The notes below the pieces were generated by a model that worked only from the letters and a program-made list of their open reading frames with translations, searched no databases and was not told the origin of the DNA. A stretch of 35,350 nucleotides of DNA from Perkinsus marinus ATCC 50983 (Eukaryota > Perkinsozoa > Perkinsida > Perkinsidae). Below, piece after piece: positions 28,216 through 35,350 of this stretch. Position 1 is the stretch's first letter; every line of letters starts with the position of its first letter. The DNA lies in the NCBI RefSeq assembly GCF_000006405.1, contig NW_003201001.1:57475-92824 (forward strand). Direction: 5' to 3'. Position numbers and translations under genes: made by a program.

Positions 28216-30180
28216 ATGCGTTTCGCTATCGTCTCATGTGCAGCGCTAGCTGCTTTTATTATGTCTGGTTGTTCGGAATCGGAAGATTCTGAGACGGTTA
28301 CTACTGTTCAGCCTTCGGGTGAGGAGACTACTCAGGCACCTCAGTCCACGAGCTCTCCTACCAGTGCTATACCCAACTCGGGTGATGTTATAACTCAGAA
28401 TGGTCCTATCATTGGTACTGTCATCTACAGCGATATGGAGAAGCAACAACCTATTCGACAGGATGTTGAAGTGTTCTACGGTATTCCTTTCGCCGAGCCG
28501 CCGGTTGGTGATCTCCGTTTTAAGGCTCCTAGGGAGTTCCGTGAGACCTGGGAGGAGCCTATCAACATGACGACTAAGAAAAGTATGTGTGTACAAAGCA
28601 ATGGACGAGGTGACGAAGATTGTCTCTATCTCAATGTCTACCGTCCTGCTAATGTGACTCAATCATCGAGGCTTCCTGTGATGGCGTGGATCTATGGCGG
28701 AGGATATGTTAATGGCAATTCTCTCAGCTATGATGGTACTGTGTTGGCAGCGGAGCACAACTCTATTGTGGTCACGATGAACTACCGACTTGGGCCTCTT
28801 GGTTTCTTGGGTTCGTCAGCTTCCTTCGAAGAGGAGGGTACCACTGGGAACTGGGGTCAGCTCGATCAGCAACAGGGTCTGCGATGGATACAGAAGAATA
28901 TTGCTGCTTTTGGTGGTGACGAGGATCGTGTTATGATTTTCGGCGAGTCGGCTGGTGCCTTCAGTGTTATGTGGCATCTAGCAGCTCCAGGTAGCGCTGG
29001 CCTTTTCCATGCAGCTATCCTAGAGTCTGGTACAAGTCACACTGGTGCATTCTTTCAGCATACGGAGGATGCTTACAAGTACTACGACTGGCTTGCACAA
29101 GAGGTTCTGGGTTGTAAAGACGGCAACGATATGGAATGTCTTCGTGCTGCTGATGCGACCAAGTTTACTCTTCCGGAGGGTATTCGTTTTGATCCCGCAG
29201 CCGCTCCTGAATGGGCGTCTCCCATCTTCCCGGTGATGCCTGTTGGTCCTGTTATTGACGGAGTTGCTCTACCTGATGTTCCGCTGGAGGTCGTCCGTGC
29301 TGGCAAGCACAATAAGGTGCCTACTATCGCTGGTGTAAACCATGATGAAGGAACTGGTTTTGTTCTCACGCTGAAGGCTCTAGTCCCGAACGTTCCGCTT
29401 CTACCAACTGAGGAGTCAGTTGAGGATACTATCTATTACGTTTTGCAGGACGAAAATGCTGTACAAGAAGCAATGGGCCTCTACCATCCAGATAATTTCG
29501 CTTTGCTCTATGGTGAAGAGAACCTTGGCTTCGAGCTGGCCTCTCAAATGATCCGAGATGCCATCTTTCATTGTCCTACGATGGCTTTAGCTAAGGCTCT
29601 TTCAGATCAAGGTGGTGACAGCTATGTGTATGGTTTTGATATGAATCCTCTGTTCCCGAAGAGGGTCGGGAACATCAACACTGGCAACATCCCTGGTATG
29701 AGCTTTGGCAACTTCAGTGTGACGCAGATAGGTACGTTCCATTCTGCGGAGATCCCCTTTGTCTTCAAGAGTTTCACAGACAAACCAGTCAGTGTAAAGA
29801 ACCCAGATATGTACGACTTGTACATGGGTCATCCTCCTCGCAGTCGTGGTGATGCTTATCACAACGTCTCCGATCAGTTCTCTTGCATGTGGGCTAATAT
29901 GGCTGAAAGTGCTTCTCCTGTTGATGGTGATGCTGTCTGTCCTGCTGAGCCTTCTTTGACGAGATGGGGTAAGTATATGGAAAGTGATGAGAGTCCTCTA
30001 GGTCAGTATCTCCATATTGGCAAGGACAGTATAGAGATGAGGAAGATTCGTGAAGACAACCAATATCCAGATTCGGAGTTTCCGAGTACCGAGATCTGTG
30101 CGTTTTGGGATACCCATCCTATTGTGTTTCACAACTTGAGGTCTGATTTGACTACTACGTCTACCTTCGTTCAAGTGTGA
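28216..30180 (+). CDS. Type-B carboxylesterase, secreted, copy 2
   Basis: Intronless, 654 aa from the Met at 28216. The frame is open from 28117, but the internal Met gives a signal peptide MRFAIVSCAALAAFIMSGC and equal length to copy 1. It has the same architecture: acidic Ser/Thr linker, EVFYGIPFAEPPVGDLRF, EDCLYLNV, YGGGYVNG, Ser245 in FGESAGAFSV, Glu378 in NHDEGTGF, His509 in GTFHSAEIPF. The triad is complete. Most motifs are identical to copy 1 but synonymous sites are heavily changed (copy 2 prefers T-ending codons), so the duplication is not recent. Both lack introns while neighbouring genes have many, which suggests a retrocopy or horizontal origin of the ancestor (inference). Confidence 0.96.
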   Translation: MRFAIVSCAALAAFIMSGCSESEDSETVTTVQPSGEETTQAPQSTSSPTSAIPNSGDVITQNGPIIGTVIYSDMEKQQPIRQDVEVFYGIPFAEPPVGDLRFKAPREFRETWEEPINMTTKKSMCVQSNGRGDEDCLYLNVYRPANVTQSSRLPVMAWIYGGGYVNGNSLSYDGTVLAAEHNSIVVTMNYRLGPLGFLGSSASFEEEGTTGNWGQLDQQQGLRWIQKNIAAFGGDEDRVMIFGESAGAFSVMWHLAAPGSAGLFHAAILESGTSHTGAFFQHTEDAYKYYDWLAQEVLGCKDGNDMECLRAADATKFTLPEGIRFDPAAAPEWASPIFPVMPVGPVIDGVALPDVPLEVVRAGKHNKVPTIAGVNHDEGTGFVLTLKALVPNVPLLPTEESVEDTIYYVLQDENAVQEAMGLYHPDNFALLYGEENLGFELASQMIRDAIFHCPTMALAKALSDQGGDSYVYGFDMNPLFPKRVGNINTGNIPGMSFGNFSVTQIGTFHSAEIPFVFKSFTDKPVSVKNPDMYDLYMGHPPRSRGDAYHNVSDQFSCMWANMAESASPVDGDAVCPAEPSLTRWGKYMESDESPLGQYLHIGKDSIEMRKIREDNQYPDSEFPSTEICAFWDTHPIVFHNLRSDLTTTSTFVQV

Positions 30181-30948
30181 TTTGACTACTAATTTACCAA
30201 TTTGAGTGTAATTTGGTAGATATTTTTGACCGTCAGTGTTTTGTCTATAAGTGCACTCCAAAGTGGTCACTACTTTATTATTCACTTGACGTTTGTTTCG
30301 AAAGTACCTCCACTGAAATGCTAGTTTCTCATCTTCCTAAAGAATTGTGTTAATAATTGCTTTCGCTTGTCTAATTGAACCTGAACAGGCTGGAATATAC
30401 TCCAGATGACACTGATCTGAAGAATAGTGAGACGTCTTTGCTCAGCGATTTTGCTCATTTCGTTCTCGTAAGGAGGTGCAGTTAGGACGAATTCATGGAT
30501 TGAATCATTGCTTCAGTATTACGGTTCATTCGTGGTTTGATTGTAACAAAGTCAGCGCTTTTCTCATTAATTCCACGAAGTGAAACTATCGGTCGAGGAT
30601 TTCGACATTGTTAGTTTGACACTCATTAGAGTTTAAGGTTCAATCGATCACAATTGTTTTTTATAAGTATTAATAGATGGAGCGTTTCGCTGCATTTTCG
30701 ATTGATACAGGCTCCAATCCATGCCTGTTGACCTCACAGTCTATATTCTTCTGTAGCCATCCATGCACAGTGAGGAAGATATGAACAGATATGAACGCTG
30801 GAGATAGTGTTGGTGGAATATATGCTCGCTTTCCTCAGAATGTCACTTCACATGTAGTTGGCTTCACGCATAGTTCCCCCATACTGGTTGGAGAGAGGCG
30901 TATCAACGTGCGCGAACTAAATAGCGTATCTAAATAGCGTATACGAAT

Positions 30949-30981
30949 GTGAAAATACCCTCTGCCAGAGGGTATTTTCAC
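30949..30981. repeat. Perfect palindrome, 15-bp arms, 3-nt centre
   Basis: GTGAAAATACCCTCT / GCC / AGAGGGTATTTTCAC. The longest perfect stem in the window. Confidence 0.9.
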
Positions 30982-31520
30982 GTCGTCTCAACACATTGTT
31001 GTCCGTTTCACCAAATATGAGAGTGAAACATGGAGGGATACCATTATGAACGGTTCTCTTTCTGTTGATGTATAGCATTATATCAGGAGCGGAGTTATAG
31101 ATATACTCCCCGAATGAAAGTTGGTATTTGGAGGCGCAATTTTAACACGTGTATGCTAAGAGTATGTGGAGGAAACGTTTTACCTGTCGTCGACTTCTCA
31201 CTAACTACGAAGAGTTAGGCCCTGAAACTTGGAGGTCATATCAGGTAAAGCATAAATACATACCTCCCTGAGCCGCAAGATGATACTCGTTGTGGTGGCT
31301 GTGCACGAGTCGAAAAACCGAATATGCTAAGAAGATGTGGAGAGGTGTATTATACTGTTTCATGACGTGGACTATGCCACTTGCGTGATCGTGTCGCGCG
31401 TGAGCTGATGTTAGTAACATCGTGTTATCAATTCTCATGCAAGAAAATGTGTGAATCTCAGGTCAAAGATTTTTCAGAAATCACTTATCAGTATTACTTG
31501 AAAGTGGAATGCTAAACTAA

Positions 31521-31573
31521 GCATCATGTACCTCAGGTACATGATGCACCAGGTAACAGGTACAGTACCTGTT
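31521..31573. repeat. Pair of adjacent perfect palindromes
   Basis: First, arms of 13 bp (GCATCATGTACCT) around a single C, 31521-31547. Second, AACAGGTAC / A / GTACCTGTT, 31555-31573. They are separated by 7 nt and share GGTAC. Confidence 0.9.
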
Positions 31574-31730
31574 GCATGGCATAGCGCATTTGCCCCCAAT
31601 ACCATTGTTTGCTTAGCATTGCATAGATTGCACAGATTAAGTTTTTTGTGATGGATCTAGTACATGTTGCATGGAATAATTATGTTTTGCAGGTTCGGGA
31701 AATTGCAGCCAGACCAAAAAGGACAGGTAT

Positions 31731-31785
31731 AAAAAATAGCACACGGCGTGTGCTATTTTTTATTTTTAGCGTGTGCCACACGCTA
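31731..31785. repeat. Pair of adjacent perfect palindromes with T-run
   Basis: First, AAAAAATAGCACAC around GGC with a perfect 14-bp partner arm ending in T6 (31731-31761). Second, TAGCGTGTG / C / CACACGCTA (31767-31785). They are 5 nt apart and share a TAGC plus CACAC/GTGTG vocabulary. The first looks like a bacterial terminator but no bacterial gene is nearby. Confidence 0.9.
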
Positions 31786-32179
31786 TAATAACATACGAAT
31801 ATTTTAGCCAGTAGCAAACAGCAGCTTTATGAGCTCTTCGTTGCGTTATTCAGTTAGCATGAACACTTAGTCTTCACTTATTAGCGTATTACGAACATAA
31901 CTCTCAATCCATCAGAGACATTTGGTTGACTAGATGATAGGTATAAAAAGTCAGATGAACCGAACCTTATCCCTGCGAAATAATTCGTCAGGTACTTGAA
32001 ACATCGGCCTATCGTGCCGTCGGGCTGCAGGATGGCTTCAACAAATTCGTACTGCAACCTAAGAGAGGCAAATTCAGAGATGCCCCTCATCTCTCAGCCT
32101 GCAGGAGGCCTCAAGCATGGAAAAAGTGGAAATGTCGAAAATTACCCAATCTCCAAAGGCTTTGATTAATCGAGCAAAC

Positions 32180-32988
32180 TTAGTCACGCAGGACTCCTAC
32201 TCTTCGAGGACATAGCCAAGTGTTGAAGAATACGCATATCTTGACTGAATCTAGATCGAGGCATTGGGCTCCCTCTTGACATTCGGCATCCTGAAGAGTG
32301 ATGAACAGCTGTGATTGAGAAGAGGAGAGAAGTAGCAACTCCGACGAGAACGCGAAGCTACAATCATCATGTAGCATTCACAATTGATCACAACTTCATG
32401 TAGATACTGTCTATGTGATCCTGACCTAATAATGGTCCGCTTCGAGAGGAACTGCAAGAGATGAGAAATCCGACCGGTTACCTACAGCTCCACACGCAAC
32501 CACGCAGTATGGTGCATCCCCAAGATGCACAAGTTTGCCCTTAGCTGGGATAGACGGACAGTTCTCTCCCACGGGAACGATCGGCATGCATACCGTGGAG
32601 CGATTTAGCCCCTAAATGAAGCATTTAATCACCGAATGAACTGCTGAGTTTCAACTGGTAGTTCGTCCTCGGAGAGAGGCTTGTCTCACCGACGCCAAGA
32701 GCTCCTGTTTAATGCCGTCCACTGTTGGGCAAGACCAGTCAGGAAGAGGTGGACCGTACAGCTGGTTAGGGGGATACCTAAATACACCGTTCTTCCAGTG
32801 CTCGTTGAGTATTTGATGATCGTTACGAGGACTCAGAGGATCGCTAGGGAAAAAATAGCAGTACGGTCAATGATGTGTGACTAGACATACTCCAGGGTCA
32901 TCTGCTGCTCGTGGAGGACTACAGCCTCAGTCAGTTGTCCAGCAATCACGCATGCGAAGATGTAGGCGCACAGCTTAATCAAAGACAT
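32180..32988 (-). CDS. Small secreted cysteine-rich protein (family member 2)
   Basis: Four minus-strand exons, 32988-32891, 32843-32690, 32611-32486 and 32290-32180, join to 489 nt (162 aa plus TAA). All introns are GT-AG with matching phase; the first donor is GTATGT. Exon 1 is a signal peptide (MSLIKLCAYIFACVIAGQLT). The middle is Pro/Trp-rich (FRYPPNQLYGPPLPDWSC), and the C-terminal part has GENCPSIPAKGK, APYCVVACGA, then DAECQEGAQCLDLDSVKIC. That last segment follows the same Cys/Gly/Ala pattern as the gene at 11666-12276, and both have a phase-0 intron immediately before the opening Asp of the last exon, so they are probably divergent members of one family. Secreted; function unknown. 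Confidence 0.76.
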
Positions 32989-34397
32989 TGGAATGTACTG
33001 AAGTGAATACTCATTCTGCATGAGTCATGCATCATGACTCCGAACCTTGTGTCGAAATACTACATCAGGAGCCGCAATTCGCGAGGGAAATACACGCAGC
33101 TTTCACGTGAAATAGCCAAGCTGCGTGAGATCCAAAAGCTCTGGTATTAAACCGGACGACTACGTAGTAGCTACACGATTTAACTTTACGAGTATAAAAC
33201 TTTTATAATGAAAGTCTCTCCTCAGCTACTTGTAACTCATCCTAGTCCCTTAACCGACACATAGTAGATTGCAAGCATTGTAAGAGAGTGTACAATCTCG
33301 GAAAGTATAGTCATTCCACCACGTAGGAGGCTGACGGTGCTACATGCGATTGCTTCTGGTCCTATTCACACCAGATTGATTATACGTGCGTAGTCAAGTA
33401 GCTGTAACCCACAACGAAGTGAAAAATAAACCTTCATAACTCTCTCGAATTCATGTTCACAATTACGGGTGGCGGCTGTAGCATGCCGAAGATGGCTATG
33501 CGCGGACCCCCTTTCCATGTGAGAGATTGAGAATGCTCCTCAGTCCGCACGCGCCCACATGATCCATGACGCGTTGCTTTTTCTTTCACTTGTTTTTGCG
33601 TACTCCACGACAGCTAGTCGAATTTGTAGCGGCCAATAGCTGCAAATAGGATAAATGGTGAGAGTTAAAGTTCTTCTACTTCATTGAGACCATCATGGCA
33701 TCGAGCTCTGCAGTCGGAAGAGCACAAATTCCAGCACTCCAAGCCGGAGGGTCGTGATTGTCCACCCATCGTTCAGTTATATGCTGTAATCAGGCAGTAG
33801 TTGAGCATTATGTCTCTGGACCTCTGTCACTCTGTGTGCACCATTGAAATCTTAGCATTCCTACTCATTTCTTCAGTGTAAGTAGCTGAGAATGGTTATC
33901 CTTGCACTCTTGAAGTAATTTTTGCCCACAAGCCATTAGCTATGCCCTTACACAGTTGCACACATACACAAAGATGTTGAGTAGAACGCAGACAGCGACC
34001 AAGAGTTGGTGTGCGTGAGTAGAGTGATTCTGCGCATTAGCGAATCGTCTCGGGCTAGATTGAGAGATCAAGACAGCCGCAAGTAAGAAAGCTATTGTCA
34101 AAGATAATCCTGTGGCACCCTCAAAGGAAGATCCTTGCTTCTTCTCCCAATCTTCCTAACTCTGTAAATTATGACATGGGGGATAAGCTCTTAGAATGAT
34201 TATGCTAATGAGTGTAAAACATCACTGTTCCGAGTTGAACGCAATGCTAGGGAGAACGTAAGTACGAGGAAACCTAGAGTAGTGAATTAATGGTTTTAAA
34301 TAGTAGTTGCGAATAGTGGTACAGCTACATATAAATTGATCGACCAGTAGCTTCATCAGCTAAAATAGCTGATGAATAGCTAATATCAGGACATAGC
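32989..34397. other. Spacer without supported genes
   Basis: No recognisable gene. It contains the palindromes GAGTCATG / CAT / CATGACTC (33022-33040) and TTCATCAGCTA / AAA / TAGCTGATGAA (34352-34376) and a 10-bp-arm inverted repeat with a longer loop (33093-33127). The first few hundred bases should carry the promoter of the minus-strand gene at 32988. Confidence 0.5.
34352..34376. repeat. Perfect palindrome, 11-bp arms, 3-nt centre
   Basis: TTCATCAGCTA / AAA / TAGCTGATGAA, just outside the left limit of the retroelement fragment. Confidence 0.85.
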
Positions 34398-35350
34398 TCA
34401 GTATAAGAGTCGTACCCAGGAATAGATCCTGAAACTTTTGGTTACGCGGCCATACAGGTTAACCACGTGGCCAGATAGACCTACTTGAATATATATGCAT
34501 GAGTACGATCCGTATGGATGTGCCTTTGCACGTTTACATATGTCACACTGGGCAATAACCTCTCGGCATGTTGCTTGGAAACCTAGTGTGATTTCACCCA
34601 TTTGCGAAGACTTTAGTATAATCAGAGCCTCTGCACCCTCGTGGTTGCGATTACCTTCAACAAACTGTTTCACATGAGCAGCTGGGATAATCCATTCTCG
34701 CACGTACTCGGCGAGTAGTACTCGCATCCTGCCATTCATGGGTACGAGTTTGCTGCTGCCAAAATACGAAGTTTAACCTTGGTTCCCGCTTTGGCAGTCT
34801 TGACCGTTCTCAATGTTCAGGTATCCGTGGTCTTTCATCTGGCGGGTTCTCACCACTGGCTATATATTCGAATGTCACGTCTATTTTATACAGTTGTATC
34901 ATACAACTTGTATGAGAATCTCATATGAGATCGTCTATCATTTATAGACGGACCTCTGCTGCGCCTGATGCTAGATCTTTAGATGCTACCCAATGGCTGA
35001 GCTTTTTTCCTGCCAGGAAATTCCTGGGGAGTTGACCTAAAACTGGTTTGCTATCAACATACACTGTTAATGCAAGACCATTTGTGATGTCTAGAGCGTC
35101 TATCCAAGGGACGGTCAAGCCATTGAGACCTCTCAAGGCTGCTCTCAACTCAACTGTATCGATTGGTCGGATATCTCTCGTGGCTCGGAGCCAAGGTCTA
35201 TCTTCGACCAACTACTGGTTACTACTTCGACTATCTTCCAAAATACACACAAGATCCAATTGCGTCTGTCGAAGCATCCGTATACAAAGACCACGGTTGT
35301 GAGGCATCTTAGATGTGTAGAATTTCCGTGTAGAATTTTCCAGCGTCCGG
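34398..35350 (-). mobile_element. Broken LTR-retroelement fragment (RNase H and integrase zinc region)
   Basis: On the minus strand, the right part (about 34942-35340) carries RNase H features (YTDASTDAIGSC, then DTVELRAALRGLN and VYVDSKPVLGQL). The left part (about 34398-34739) carries an integrase HHCC zinc-finger pattern (HVKQFVEGNRNHEG then CREVIAQCDICKRAKA). This order fits Ty3/gypsy or Bel/Pao elements. The fragment is clearly broken (several interruptions), lacks LTRs in the window, and runs off the right edge. Short palindromes (34892-34950) lie between the two domains. It is much older than the element at 921-6784. Confidence 0.7.

Larger units (their letters stand above)
30181..32179. 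other. Gene-poor region with perfect palindromes
   Basis: No supported gene in 2 kb. It holds the palindromes at 30949-30981, 31521-31547, 31555-31573, 31731-31761 and 31767-31785, a direct repeat CTAAATAGCGTAT (around 30918-30942), and a loose repeat TATGCTAAGARKATGTGGAG near 31152 and 31323. A minus-strand frame at 31881-32090 (69 codons) might belong to the 3' side of the gene at 32180, but nothing in it is recognised. Confidence 0.5.

Noticed and set aside
31731-31761. Rho-independent-terminator-like hairpin with T-run
   Set aside because: The region is eukaryotic with no gene ending there; it fits the general palindrome population better.

Overview
The window looks like nuclear DNA of a protist, most likely the alveolate Perkinsus (inference, about 60% sure). 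The reasons are genes cut by many short GT-AG introns (mostly 41-60 nt, a few shorter), a standard stop-codon set, mixed base composition, abundant Ty3/gypsy-type elements, and a mixture of secreted hydrolases and small cysteine-rich secreted proteins. No rRNA, tRNA, CRISPR or bacterial operon is seen. Most gene models below were built by hand from frame, splice-site and intron-phase agreement. Each assembled coding sequence is an exact multiple of three.

Left part (1-10.3 kb): a 3'-end fragment of two convergent genes (1-816) is a 99% identical copy of 12901-13716. It is followed by a young, apparently whole Ty3/gypsy LTR retrotransposon (921-6784, minus strand; identical 254-bp LTRs, 4-bp target duplication). 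Then come a nine-exon plus-strand gene whose introns are all phase 1 (7192-9480; first intron filled with a degenerate 80-bp repeat) and a small minus-strand membrane-protein gene (9696-10275).

Middle (10.3-24.8 kb): a palindrome-rich spacer; a secreted 12-cysteine protein (11666-12276); an unrecognised two-exon gene (12385-13137); a ten-exon histidine-phosphatase (phosphoglycerate-mutase-like) gene on minus (13220-15905); an intronless acid-ceramidase/NAAA-type amidase on minus (16095-17294), divergent from a DCC-family thiol-disulphide protein (17727-18371). A failed-axon-connections/GST-like gene (20238-21459) is flanked by two tandem arrays of one hairpin repeat family in opposite orientations (19419-20030 and 21730-22416). 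A type II membrane PC-esterase/SGNH gene of seven exons follows (22661-24394).

Right part (24.8-35.35 kb): two intronless paralogous type-B carboxylesterases in tandem (25354-27321, 28216-30180), separated by a third block of the hairpin repeat. Then comes a long gene-poor stretch with striking perfect palindromes, a second secreted cysteine-rich gene (32180-32988, minus) that shares its C-terminal pattern and an intron position with the one at 11666, and a broken retroelement fragment (RNase H and integrase zinc region) running off the right end.

Functionally, most recognisable genes encode secreted, membrane or lumenal hydrolases and cysteine-rich secreted proteins, a plausible extracellular/endomembrane repertoire for a parasite. 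There is no evidence that they form one pathway. The least explained signals are (a) a population of short perfect palindromes with 1- or 3-nt centres, often in adjacent pairs, and (b) the hairpin-forming tandem repeat family bracketing genes.
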